A DNA stretch of 62,959 nt from Cephalothrix spiralis. Its lineage: Eukaryota > Nemertea > Palaeonemertea > Archinemertea > Cephalotrichidae. A program made the position numbers and the translations under genes. The notes beneath the pieces were generated by a model that was not told where the DNA came from, ran no database searches, and saw only the letters and a program-made list of their open reading frames with translations. Location: assembly GCA_032353305.1 (NCBI GenBank), contig JAUCNG010000013.1:1-62959 (forward strand). Direction: 5' to 3'. Below, in pieces: positions 29,001 through 37,668 of this stretch; position 1 is the first letter of the stretch; every line of letters starts with the position of its first letter.

Positions 29001-30127
29001 AGAACATAAACAGGTTTGCGGTCAACCAGTTTTCCCTCGTGAATAAATCCCAATTCCATCATCAGATTTAGAGTGTTCTGTGACACAAATACGTACGCGC
29101 ATGGTTTTCCAGTTATAGTTCCACCGAGAGGTGATGTACATGTGACAGTGGCAGTGTTTCTAAAGTCATTGGGTTGAGCTTGGCAAGTGTTTGATTCTGG
29201 GTTTTCGATTGATCCGGCCAATTTCATAACGAGTCTTGGAAATTCTTGTGGTTTCTTGTTTAAAATAAAAAGGTCTTTCATATCTTCTTCAGCACGGGCG
29301 TGGATAAAAGCGTCTTGTCTAAGTTGGTCTTTGATATCTGTGGCAGTTGTACCTTCATTGCGGTATCGTTTTATCTGAGAAAATTGTGCATCGGTTTTAA
29401 ATAGTTCGCTCACTTTCAGAGTCGATGCATCTATGGTAAAGTTGTCCAACATGTTCAAATTAGTCAAACGAACACCCAACTGGAGACTCTGTTCAGCAAT
29501 ACTACACTCATCAGAAGTGTATTCTAGAATTGTATCGTACAATTGTCTAGCTAACGTTCGAACCTGTTGCTTGGCTTCAGCTGAATTGGACAGACCTTTT
29601 CCTACCACACTGCTTATGCTTTTAATGTTTTTGAAGGCTTGTACCTGTAATCGTGGCAGTTCACCAGGAATAATAACGCTCGATTCTGTATGATCGTGTG
29701 TATAAGTTCGGTCTAAAGTATATGTAATTTTATTTCGACGGTGGACATTTTCTTGTCCACGTCCAGCAGGCAAGATTTTTGTCACCACCAGTTTATCTCT
29801 TAACTCGATAGCAGTTAAACTACTTAATTCGCTGATAACTAGCGAAAGGCATTGCATAACGTTTGATTCTGCCAGATCTCTTCCGCTAGTAATAAGACTC
29901 ATTAACCTGTAGTATAGCGTAGGCCATTCGTACAGGGCATCAATGTTCAAGTCACCATCAGCAATGTTTTTCAGTTTTTCCATCCCAGAAGTTGCAAAGA
30001 TTTTAGATATTCCAAGTCTATTGGACATGACTTGATGTGGCTGGGTTGCCATTTGTACGTTCGTGTCACCAAGGGTGGTGTTCCTGCCCAGACCCGCCCC
30101 AAGTGGTGTATACGGTAGAGAAGTCAT
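26099..30127 (-). CDS. Probable major capsid protein
   Basis: A 1342-residue soluble protein from an ATG at 30127. Length matches herpesvirus major capsid proteins (about 1100-1400 residues), which carry an HK97-like floor fold plus a large tower and form the pentons and hexons. It has no signal peptide, membrane segment, coiled coil or long low-complexity tract, as expected for a compact shell protein. The N-terminus is Gly/Thr-rich and flexible, and the composition is even throughout. Gene order supports it: in malacoherpesviruses the major capsid gene lies a few genes from the terminase gene, as here. The HK97 fold cannot be confirmed by eye, so the call rests on size, composition and position. 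Confidence 0.92.
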   Translation of the reverse strand: MTSLPYTPLGAGLGRNTTLGDTNVQMATQPHQVMSNRLGISKIFATSGMEKLKNIADGDLNIDALYEWPTLYYRLMSLITSGRDLAESNVMQCLSLVISELSSLTAIELRDKLVVTKILPAGRGQENVHRRNKITYTLDRTYTHDHTESSVIIPGELPRLQVQAFKNIKSISSVVGKGLSNSAEAKQQVRTLARQLYDTILEYTSDECSIAEQSLQLGVRLTNLNMLDNFTIDASTLKVSELFKTDAQFSQIKRYRNEGTTATDIKDQLRQDAFIHARAEEDMKDLFILNKKPQEFPRLVMKLAGSIENPESNTCQAQPNDFRNTATVTCTSPLGGTITGKPCAYVFVSQNTLNLMMELGFIHEGKLVDRKPVYVLPTEALEETPDKNVFKVIALAKQPKSKTPIPKLENEDGIMKRDATAFEVADSLFEMTELGKKLFGKVDTKLGQEPPAETQNDIIGFWLISRHTYVMVENGKIFPVEEVVEEDIEAAMRPDIINSTRNIVTTVDQSVFSDVMFKPEKWLQTIDQNNTSSINPVKEFQVQDVHTYEPGLCKKPLTFGQKELAYSVTHPMLQSATEPVKAMNDNWAMLNKLGNSCNDTILMRKGLQRFIEVLKTRKDKFTIFRTNKSCPMGINAQEDLKFVEYGPNFRWEWDDDEDKFSLRRLGICHQIPEYNLNMNTREMRGVQLLTYLSCDKSIGNLNVQLEKLQTFLNGLKFNYYFDFTDVDNLFKPKNAADRTKVIPNVSGTTVDSFVETVEQVLDQLISGYKSMYQLSHEELSDLNYLFDGKSVTTGVENQSRYLRWKIFVMCILPCVVCDVKAIFNYHEDFVDIIDNAPTGILIGSNSDDYINGFLAYDKEIPTRELTVAMNKFQNKDGDYIYFVDENSYPVDYVASCSIKDCVLPGRKLNMRICMAFMGFEKTGPYAYLQMVIRRVHLPFQVKNTIKQKMFTENAMIIKPASMVSIMDAGNQRKTGINTNGDISCKLSSNLQAAPNTIVGITGIKMVSVAENPKLVQENCNHDKSPRMNYDYYTHSRRGDITQTMSDIKVTEVNQDNTQVQYMSERDIQTMNEQQMVTVMTMDAPIQANSPHNTIESQNGRKVHDYYDDYIPIYKPAVDGVSAKYTAVIGLHLHKARSANEDENPFIQFYFKTQAIESSNCWMSNVCSAGNLHFLPNMTNVTSNFPMRTCNYSNGNREPVSGTRALLEYMYQLSESSRCADFTPQETSVLTNYALRQSHDNSDLTLNGNSLLNPITSPQLNHRDFTSKLGFSFPSTQFTNDQLRTSIERGFAGNNLVTSQEDGGHLFTKADDVSGNIYYVRSPLNYSRETVRPPAGTTTAQMF

Positions 30128-30270
30128 GATGTTTTTATAATGTCTCTATACAGACAAACCAAGATACAATGAAGATGTCGACTAATAAGACTAATGGGCT
30201 CTTACCTGGAATTGTACAAATATAAATTTTCTTTGTGATTGCCAACTATCTTGTAACACACGAGTTACAA

Positions 30271-30276
30271 TTTATT
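30271..30276 (-). terminator. Polyadenylation signal for the 263-residue and broken genes
   Basis: AATAAA on the minus strand, 73 bases beyond the end of the broken frame at 30349. The remaining 30128-30348 holds no gene and should contain the major capsid promoter. Confidence 0.5.
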
Positions 30277-30348
30277 ATCATGGGTAAATGTATCAAGTAA
30301 TGCATATGAATACCGTTAGAAGAATAGCTCCTCCTTTAACCGGGATTA

Positions 30349-30716
30349 TTATAGTGTGGTTTCATAAAATGATTGATTCGGGGACGGTGTAATCTTTTGT
30401 TCTATAACGTTTTTTACAAAACGGTTAACGTTTATTATACGGTTATTGTTTTCTGTGTCTATGGATTTTTTTTCGTTGAGCGTATCTGCATTTTTTGATG
30501 TTATTGTCGGGCGTTTTATTTGATCAATATCTGATGTAGTAATATCACTTGTGCTGTACCATTTTCTTCTTCATATTAATCAAATCTGGAACACCCTGGA
30601 ATTTTGCATTGGGTGTTTCTTCTTTAATGGTGCCGTTTGGATATTGGTAAGCTAAAAGTTTGGAATAGAGGGTCTTCTTTTTGGTTGCACTTACACTTTA
30701 CTAACCTCAAAATCAT
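30349..30716 (-). pseudogene. Small gene interrupted by two frame changes
   Basis: Three minus-strand frames in succession look coding but none is complete. The first starts at an ATG at 30716 that overlaps the previous gene's stop as TAATG and ends at a TAA at 30626-30624. The second runs to a TGA at 30547-30545 and contains AYQYPNGTIKEETPN. The third runs to tandem TAA stops at 30351-30346 and contains FVKNVIEQKITPSPNQ. Each step is a one-base shift in the same direction. The usable switch points coincide with A runs (five As near 30683, four near 30560). Possible causes are homopolymer errors in the assembly, real decay, or small introns. The product would be about 120 residues, Lys/Asn-rich and soluble, of unknown function. 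Confidence 0.55.
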
Positions 30717-31507
30717 TAACAAACATTCTTGTGGTCATCGCCAACGATGCACAGGAATTCAACATTTGCATTTGACGAGATACAAGATGCTTCAAATTCA
30801 TATTTATAAAGTACAACTTCCGATAACGATTCGCTAGTGATTGTAATCTTCTGTCTACAAGCTAGAGGTTCCGGTTGCTTCGACAAAGCATCTAAATTAT
30901 CTTCCTCTGGGATACCAACTATTTTTAACAATTCCAAACGCTGGTCGAACTTCTCTACCTCCACGCCATTGTTGAATATGTCTAGTTTATCTTGAACGTT
31001 TTTTTCCACACCCTGAAAATCTATTTTAGAACCACTTACAAGTCTTGTATATGGTTTTTCTGTATTAGAAAGTACGTATCTGGTCTTCAGTAGCCAATCA
31101 CAGGTACTACAGTGTACATAATAGTATAAAAGAGCCTTTCTCACAACACGTTCGTTATTGAATCGTGTCCTACCCTCTTTACGTAAACCGTCTTTTAAAT
31201 AACGCATCCATTGCCAAAAGGCCTTGTGTGATCTGTTAATAATTTTAAGTAAATGATCTCTCGAGAAAAAACTCGAAGACACATTCAAAATATCTTTTCT
31301 GGTATAAGGATCAGAATTGATATTATTCAATAAGTAAAGTACAGATTCCACTATTTCTGGTGTTGAAACTAACAGGTCAAGAGTTGATTCTAGAGTTGAA
31401 AATGTTGGATCTTTGTAGAACTTTAATTTGTCTTCTAAAGTACATGATTCTTTCAACACCAACCATTTAAGAGTACTTAATGGACAGGGTTGGTTTATTA
31501 AACTCAT
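30716..31507 (-). CDS. Unknown 263-residue protein, divergent from the primase gene
   Basis: A soluble, helical protein. I chose the ATG at 31507 because it leaves 25 bases to the primase ATG (31533). Upstream in-frame ATGs at 31582 and 31618 would give 288 or 300 residues but overlap the start of the primase gene, and their extra sequence is low-complexity and Ser-rich. A central region WQWMRYLKDGLRKEGRTR with YYYVHCSTCDW is conserved-looking. No signal peptide or membrane segment is visible. It is followed at once by the broken small gene (TAATG overlap). Confidence 0.82.
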   Translation of the reverse strand: MSLINQPCPLSTLKWLVLKESCTLEDKLKFYKDPTFSTLESTLDLLVSTPEIVESVLYLLNNINSDPYTRKDILNVSSSFFSRDHLLKIINRSHKAFWQWMRYLKDGLRKEGRTRFNNERVVRKALLYYYVHCSTCDWLLKTRYVLSNTEKPYTRLVSGSKIDFQGVEKNVQDKLDIFNNGVEVEKFDQRLELLKIVGIPEEDNLDALSKQPEPLACRQKITITSESLSEVVLYKYEFEASCISSNANVEFLCIVGDDHKNVC

Positions 31508-31532
31508 TGTTACTTTGGTAGCTTCGTCGACT

Positions 31533-34500
31533 ATGGCCTGTCCAGGCGATGGTGCACAGTCGACTACTGGTTCTAGTGACATTTTCCCCTTTGACGATTC
31601 GATCGATGATGAGGACATTGTCAATGTGTGTGATGCCACTGAAAGAAATGAAATAGAAACGTTTTGCGAATCGATTTCTAACTTAGTTTTGGGTAAAGCT
31701 TTACTGTCTACGGACAGTCCACAATATTTCAAACAAAGTCGTGAGATGCACCAAATACATAAAAATGATAGTGGTCATAACGCCAAAAACCGATCCCCAT
31801 CTATGCGTTCATCATCGACAACACCACAGTCCTCTAACACTAATTGTAATAGAGACATCTCAATTACAGGTAGTTCTTTTCTGCTAAACCTAGACGAAAC
31901 GGATGACAGGGAATATGTGTTGTTATGGCTAGACATATTCGACACGGGATCTAATCGATACATCAAAGACAAGCCACCAAATTGGAGACAATTAAAACAC
32001 ATTCTAATGCAAATTGGTGAAAAGTCAAAACAAATACGGAGCTGTGCGATGATAATACTCGAAGCATACGTCATTCACAATATGTTCAAACGTTGTACCG
32101 TACCGATTGGAGTGATGTTTTTAAATGATACTTTAACCAAAGAAGATGCGCTTAAGAAACTATCACAAGGAATCGTAAAAAACATAGACTGTAAAATCGA
32201 ATGGGTAAAGGACGTAGACTTTGTTTTCGCGGAAGAAGGTGTTGCTCAAAAAATAGATAGTAAAAATAGCGTCGATTTTGATCGTAATGCCGAAGCCCAT
32301 TCGATAAGCATGATACAAAAGGCCTCGAACAGACGTTATTTCAACCAAAGAAAACAAGAACGAATAACCGGCTACATAGACCCCCCATTCAATTTGAACT
32401 ATAATCAATTCATTCTGAGCACATGGTTGCTAGGTGGACAGTTGAAAAGGAAAGCCATAACAGATCAGATGGGTACGGTGAGAGGGGAATATAGTAAACT
32501 CGGTCTATATATGTACTTTTACAATTGTCTTAGGCACCATAGGCTAAATTATCTCAACCGATTCGTATTCCAACAGGCTCTTTGCAAGATGGTACCAAAA
32601 TGGGACGAGTACATTGCAGGACTTTCAAACACGGACAATGTTAAATGTGATGTTAAAGATAACATTATATCACACAATAATTTTGAGACAATAGATGCAG
32701 ACTATGGATTTGACGAGATCATATCGTCTGATTTTTTTATGTATACACCAAAAACATTCAGCACAGGTAGCATGAATACCGAAATTGACATTATGCAACG
32801 TAGGCCTAAAGTCTTTGCAAGGGACATGGCTCAATTTGCAGTCAAACATCGCGTGTTTCTCCACGAATGCACACGTTATTTTCTAGATTTACTCGAACAG
32901 AAAAACGAAGTGTCCGCTATCTACAACTCTACTATTTTACCTTTGAAATGTAGCTTGAAGAATGAGTTGAATGAAGTCGAAGTCAAAATGGTTAGGGTTT
33001 TGGAAGATGTCAACGAAAAGACTTCCAAGACTATACCCATTGATATTTTCGATATAAAACAGAATAGAAAATGGTGTGAAGACACTTGCGATCTTTTACG
33101 GAAACGTATGAGTAAAGAAGCATTGACAAAAGAAGTATTTCAAAACGTACAGTTCAGTCTACGAAAACGCAAGTTCCCGTCCACCTACGGTACCGAAAGA
33201 AATACTAGAATGAAAATGAAAAACAGGCTACACTCATTTTCGTTTGGTAGTGAAACAATTCCTGACACAATCTGTTATGACAACGATAAAATGATGGAAG
33301 ACAAAGACATGTGTACCCAATACGCAATTCAAACCGGAAATCTTACCGAACTTTCACTGCCGATTCAAGAACAAGAAGTCCAAGTTAGCCATTGTCTATC
33401 ATCAGATGATTTTCAAAATCGCGAAGAAATCGACTACCTGAAATCGGCGGCTAAGGGAATGAGCAGACAGAGCTCCGATTTTAGACGCCCGAAGTCACAG
33501 AATGAGACAACGCTCAAAAACTATGCAAAGTCGTCCATAAACAAAACCCCGCTATGGAAAAACGTGTCTTCTAGCCAAACCTCGGAACACCATACATATA
33601 ATACAATGAGTAAAGTGAATTGTGATACGCAAAACTGCGCAAATTTCAAGGGTAGTTTCAACGAATGTATAAACATCATGTACGATCCAAAATCTCAAAC
33701 CAAGAAATTACCAGGCTCTGCATCAGAAATCACAAACCCACTACTCAATGTAAAAAATGTCATTCTAGATATTGATCTGACATCTTCATCAAAATTAGAC
33801 CTTACTGTAAGCAAGGTATCAGACGAGTTCATATCAAAAACATATAAAGAGTTGATCAACCTGTTTGACGAAATCCTAAAGAGGCTTGGTTTGCAAAAAG
33901 GTGAAAACTGCCAACACTATATATTCAGATCGAACAAAAACCAAGTTGAAAAAGATTCAATTGGTCTTCGGCACATAATAACCTTGCCAGAAACCCTGCT
34001 GTTTACAACCAAAACTGTTAGTCAAATCGTCCATCTGTTTAATACTCTCAGATATTTCAAAGACACTTTAAAATTATATGGGGGTTCGGATGTAGAAGAT
34101 AAAATCTATGACGAAATGATCTATAGCAAAGATGGTAGGGGGTCACATGGGATCCGTGGACCTTACCAAACCAAATTAACCAACACGTCTAAAGATAAAC
34201 TAGAACTGGCTTGGTGTTCAACGAGATACTACGATGGGTCTCTGTGTTGCGAAGATGTATCATGTGGAAACTGCAAGCAAAATTTTTCAGACAGGGGTAT
34301 CCCGTACGCTCACAGATTCGTACACGGCTTCCTCGATAACCCAAATGTCACTAGTGTAAGAGTTCTAGAAGAAATCACCGATATAACACACATCGACGAT
34401 GAGTTCTATTTACAATCTGTAGAAGAAACTCACATTCACGATTTCACGAAAAAAAGGTGCAGAACGAATGCTCGCGGGTTTATGGAACAGATCGAAGACA

Positions 34501-35786
34501 AAATATTGTTTTGTCATCCAAGCGAATCTATTCTTGATAGAATAACAACTATAACAGATGCCCTAAATGAAGGATGGCACAGAAAATGGTGCTTTCAAAT
34601 GGCTGATGTTCTCGAAAACGAAAACTACGATTGGACGGTTGTGGACGGTCTAAGGAATGGGACTTATGAATTCAGACTTTTAAAATCGGCCGACGGCAAA
34701 GATGTGTCCATATATCTTTGTAACAAGCATAAGCCCGGCACCAAACACATTGACTTTTGTCTACATCGTGTACACGAAAACAATACGAAGGCATATATTA
34801 CAGTTGGTGCCCATAAAACGAGCAATCACTTGGTTCTCAATTGTATGTGTTTCAAAGCGCACGCAAAATATTCTACAAATAATAAACAATTGACAAACAA
34901 TGCCATGGAATGGGCTTCAGACAATACCGAAAACACCACAACAGGTAAACCCAACGACTGTAAGAAGAAAACAACTAGCTTTAATCATTCCATTACATTC
35001 GAAGACTGTGTGTTTTTATTCAACGAAATTAGACAGCGTTTTTTACACACTGTTTGCACGCCAATGACCAATTTCTACTATAGAAATGTGTTGGATTTGT
35101 TCATATTGGAACTGTCAATGGATAAGGAACGCGAAGGAGTTGGTACTGTTACCCGAACGAAAATGAACAAAAAACATAGACAGGAGAAAAATGCAATTGC
35201 AACGGTTCCCAACGTGCGAAGTTTGGGCACAGGGGTAACTGATAGGTTAGATGCAGCCAAGTGTGAAACAGTGCACGGTTTGAATGACATTTATTGTCTT
35301 CAAGAATATTTGTGTAAACCGGACACGGACAAAATCAATTGCATTAAGTCGGTATACTGCAGTCACGTGGTGGATGTTAGCTCGAATTTGAAGGTGTCAG
35401 TGTTCAGAAATAACACTCAACTCTACATACTCTACATTGAACCAAACGATAATCTTCAATTGCACGAAATACCAACTCACCAAACTTCAGTTGAATATTA
35501 CCCTAGTGTTACTACCTCCCTGGACGATGAAGAATATGAGGATGAGGAGGGGGAATTCGACTTTAGGGCCAATATATCATCATACATGAAGAAAAATCAA
35601 GTAAATCTAATGAGTGGTAGACGTCAAGTGTACGCATCTCGTAATCCAGTGCATTTATACAGACTTTTGGGTGGATCTGATGTTTCCGATCACAGACTGC
35701 TGAAACTAGAGAGTATAACTTGTGTTGAACCGTTATTGTTGTCAAAACTCAAAGTTCTATTTCAAAACGAAGGCAAAGAAATATAA
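31533..35786 (+). CDS. Probable DNA primase of the helicase-primase complex (UL52-like)
   Basis: A 1417-residue protein; the first ATG in frame is at 31533 (the frame is open upstream from a TTG). Archaeo-eukaryotic primase motifs appear in order. NVILDIDL gives D746 and D748 (motif I, metal ligands). A YIFRSNK strand is followed by GLRHIITLP with H814 (motif II). DEMIYS with D860 and the following R875/K881 block match motif III of UL52-type primases. Near 1076-1110 a Cys/His set (CLHRVH, then HKTSNH, then CMCFKAH) matches the zinc-binding C-terminal element of this family. It would synthesise RNA primers at the viral fork with a helicase not in this window. The long N-terminal part (1-700) has no recognised domain, and an acidic stretch precedes the C-terminus. 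At 1417 residues it is longer than UL52 (about 1060). Confidence 0.93.
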   Translation: MACPGDGAQSTTGSSDIFPFDDSIDDEDIVNVCDATERNEIETFCESISNLVLGKALLSTDSPQYFKQSREMHQIHKNDSGHNAKNRSPSMRSSSTTPQSSNTNCNRDISITGSSFLLNLDETDDREYVLLWLDIFDTGSNRYIKDKPPNWRQLKHILMQIGEKSKQIRSCAMIILEAYVIHNMFKRCTVPIGVMFLNDTLTKEDALKKLSQGIVKNIDCKIEWVKDVDFVFAEEGVAQKIDSKNSVDFDRNAEAHSISMIQKASNRRYFNQRKQERITGYIDPPFNLNYNQFILSTWLLGGQLKRKAITDQMGTVRGEYSKLGLYMYFYNCLRHHRLNYLNRFVFQQALCKMVPKWDEYIAGLSNTDNVKCDVKDNIISHNNFETIDADYGFDEIISSDFFMYTPKTFSTGSMNTEIDIMQRRPKVFARDMAQFAVKHRVFLHECTRYFLDLLEQKNEVSAIYNSTILPLKCSLKNELNEVEVKMVRVLEDVNEKTSKTIPIDIFDIKQNRKWCEDTCDLLRKRMSKEALTKEVFQNVQFSLRKRKFPSTYGTERNTRMKMKNRLHSFSFGSETIPDTICYDNDKMMEDKDMCTQYAIQTGNLTELSLPIQEQEVQVSHCLSSDDFQNREEIDYLKSAAKGMSRQSSDFRRPKSQNETTLKNYAKSSINKTPLWKNVSSSQTSEHHTYNTMSKVNCDTQNCANFKGSFNECINIMYDPKSQTKKLPGSASEITNPLLNVKNVILDIDLTSSSKLDLTVSKVSDEFISKTYKELINLFDEILKRLGLQKGENCQHYIFRSNKNQVEKDSIGLRHIITLPETLLFTTKTVSQIVHLFNTLRYFKDTLKLYGGSDVEDKIYDEMIYSKDGRGSHGIRGPYQTKLTNTSKDKLELAWCSTRYYDGSLCCEDVSCGNCKQNFSDRGIPYAHRFVHGFLDNPNVTSVRVLEEITDITHIDDEFYLQSVEETHIHDFTKKRCRTNARGFMEQIEDKILFCHPSESILDRITTITDALNEGWHRKWCFQMADVLENENYDWTVVDGLRNGTYEFRLLKSADGKDVSIYLCNKHKPGTKHIDFCLHRVHENNTKAYITVGAHKTSNHLVLNCMCFKAHAKYSTNNKQLTNNAMEWASDNTENTTTGKPNDCKKKTTSFNHSITFEDCVFLFNEIRQRFLHTVCTPMTNFYYRNVLDLFILELSMDKEREGVGTVTRTKMNKKHRQEKNAIATVPNVRSLGTGVTDRLDAAKCETVHGLNDIYCLQEYLCKPDTDKINCIKSVYCSHVVDVSSNLKVSVFRNNTQLYILYIEPNDNLQLHEIPTHQTSVEYYPSVTTSLDDEEYEDEEGEFDFRANISSYMKKNQVNLMSGRRQVYASRNPVHLYRLLGGSDVSDHRLLKLESITCVEPLLLSKLKVLFQNEGKEI

Positions 35787-35797
35787 TCTTATTATTG

Positions 35798-35803
35798 AAT
35801 AAA
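35798..35803 (+). terminator. Polyadenylation signal for the primase gene
   Basis: AATAAA begins 12 bases after the primase stop. Confidence 0.65.
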
Positions 35804-35827
35804 AAATTGTTATAAATTCTAATTCTT

Positions 35828-35833
35828 TTTATT
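35828..35833 (-). terminator. Polyadenylation signal for the 190-residue gene
   Basis: AATAAA on the minus strand, 18 bases past the stop at 35851; convergent with the primase signal 25 bases away. Confidence 0.6.
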
Positions 35834-35850
35834 ATTTGCACTAATTGACA

Positions 35851-36423
35851 CTATATAAGGTGTAAGAATTTTGTTCGTGTAGAGGTTTCATCCTCTGAAT
35901 CAGAAGCGTCAGTAGAGTCCGAATCTGGGTCTTTGGGTACAATCGATTTGGCAAGCGCCTTAGTAAAGTGTTTAGCGTCTCCTACATATTCGCTATATTG
36001 ATCAAAAATTTCAGCCAAGTCATCTTCTGTCTCGTCAAAGTCTTTATGTGATTGTTTAAAGCTTTCAACCAAATTGGCAGACTGTTTCAATTTATTTTCA
36101 GTGTATATTGCCTGTACAACATGGAAATTGTCCAAATCCAGTCTATTTTTAATTCTAGCATTTCTTTTCTTAACTTTTAGAAACTCCTTTTCTTCTCTGG
36201 CTATATTCTTTATAGATTTGGTAGTCGAACTTGTTCCTACATTGTTTAAGGCATCCAAATCTGTGTTGGTTGTAGTTTCGGCTTTCTTTTTTATATTCTC
36301 ACAAGCAGTTAAACAAACAGCTCTGGTCATTTCATGTATACCGATCTCATCTTCTAACGTATGTTGCGGTATTTTTTCTTGTCTGTATGCACTAACGGTA
36401 TGCTGCTTTATCCGTTGATCCAT
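35851..36423 (-). CDS. Unknown 190-residue charged helical protein
   Basis: Starts at an ATG at 36423, 12 bases after the stop of the 410-residue gene. It is highly charged with long predicted helices (residues 75-145 could form a coiled coil) and ends in an acidic Asp/Ser stretch (DPDSDSTDASDSEDE) that looks like a casein kinase 2 substrate. It has no signal peptide or membrane segment. A tegument or scaffold role is possible but unproven. Confidence 0.82.
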   Translation of the reverse strand: MDQRIKQHTVSAYRQEKIPQHTLEDEIGIHEMTRAVCLTACENIKKKAETTTNTDLDALNNVGTSSTTKSIKNIAREEKEFLKVKKRNARIKNRLDLDNFHVVQAIYTENKLKQSANLVESFKQSHKDFDETEDDLAEIFDQYSEYVGDAKHFTKALAKSIVPKDPDSDSTDASDSEDETSTRTKFLHLI

Positions 36424-36435
36424 GTTGTTCCATGT

Positions 36436-37668
36436 TCACTTTTGATATCTACCGCACCTCAATGCAGAGCTACCAAATGATGATTTTTTAATATTTCGAA
36501 CCTGTTTTCCAGCTTCTTTTCTCAAACTGTTATTATCTTTTGAACTAGGCGTATAGTCCGGTTTATCGTAGACTGTTTCTACAAAATCGGTAAGACAAGT
36601 TTTATACGTTTTACTCATTTTACGTAAAATCCACTCTTGGTTTTTTGGTATGTATTCATATTGAAATGTTACGATAACTTTGGGGTTGTTTGTGTCGTGA
36701 AACTTTTCAACCCATAACGATTTTATCGGTACACATTTACTGCTTAAAATCTTATTAGTAAACAGTTGATATTCACATTCCCAGGAATTACGCGTCTCGT
36801 AATTGTACAAATTAATTAAAATTACCCTGTCTAAAATATTTGAATAAATAACAGAGGTAATAACACTGCCGGGTTCAATATCATCAACCAGTGTAATGTC
36901 TCGTGTCATTAATTTGCTACGTGTATTTTTAAGATCGTAATCCCAAAGACTTAGACGGTAATTGTTTGCACCTTTTGGTTCTGCGTCTAGTTTAATACAG
37001 TTGTGAATGTTTAATAATACGTGTGAAGAATGTAACGTCTCACCAATGTCTCTGCTGTTACTGGATTCCTTTTCCAACCCCAAACACTCTTCCAAACTCC
37101 AAAGTTCGAATTCTTTCGTTAGAAACAATGCTGGGGCTTCTGTGTTAGTCTTCTCGGAGGAGTTGTACAAATTATAAGGGTAAGCTATTTTAACAATGCC
37201 CCCATACAAGTTGTCTATGAGTGTTGACACTTCGTCCTCGCCAGGATCTAATTGATTCATTTTAGAGCTGGAAATGTCGTAAAGAGTTATTAATTGTGTA
37301 TCTGGTTTTTGAACGTGTTTAAATATCGGGATTCGGTCCATAATAATAATTATTTGGTTATTTGTCACATCGGACAAGATTATTAGCTCCTGCGTAATAT
37401 CTTGTGACTGAAAACCATAGCATATTGCCAGTGTTCGTGAATCGATCACTACAGTAAGTCCAGCATTTTCTGCCAGCCTCACATCTGACAAGCTCTCGGT
37501 GTCTGTGTAACATCCATTGTTACAAACCGTCAACACTCGACCATCGTTTACATATAAGACTTTGTGTTTAAATGGAACGTCCAATTCCAAGTGTAAATCA
37601 TCTGTAGTCGTATTTCGCGTTGTTGCTGCTGTTTTCCCATCATCACTGTCATCATCAAACATCATCAT
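36436..37668 (-). CDS. Unknown 410-residue beta-rich protein
   Basis: The first ATGs in frame are three in a row (37668, 37665, 37662); upstream the frame is open only to a TTG. The sequence is a series of short hydrophobic strands with turns (VLYVNDGRVLTVC, LTVVIDSRTLAICYG, NQIIIIMDRIP), giving a beta-propeller-like feel, although no WD or Kelch signature is clear. No membrane segment is visible. The start codon overlaps that of the divergent gene at 37667, so its promoter must lie within that gene's 5' coding region. Confidence 0.88.
   Translation of the reverse strand: MMMFDDDSDDGKTAATTRNTTTDDLHLELDVPFKHKVLYVNDGRVLTVCNNGCYTDTESLSDVRLAENAGLTVVIDSRTLAICYGFQSQDITQELIILSDVTNNQIIIIMDRIPIFKHVQKPDTQLITLYDISSSKMNQLDPGEDEVSTLIDNLYGGIVKIAYPYNLYNSSEKTNTEAPALFLTKEFELWSLEECLGLEKESSNSRDIGETLHSSHVLLNIHNCIKLDAEPKGANNYRLSLWDYDLKNTRSKLMTRDITLVDDIEPGSVITSVIYSNILDRVILINLYNYETRNSWECEYQLFTNKILSSKCVPIKSLWVEKFHDTNNPKVIVTFQYEYIPKNQEWILRKMSKTYKTCLTDFVETVYDKPDYTPSSKDNNSLRKEAGKQVRNIKKSSFGSSALRCGRYQK

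Noticed and set aside
31508-31732. Longer versions of the 263-residue protein
   Set aside because: The outermost codon is a TTG. The ATGs at 31618 and 31582 are possible but overlap the primase start, so I kept the shorter form and noted the alternatives.
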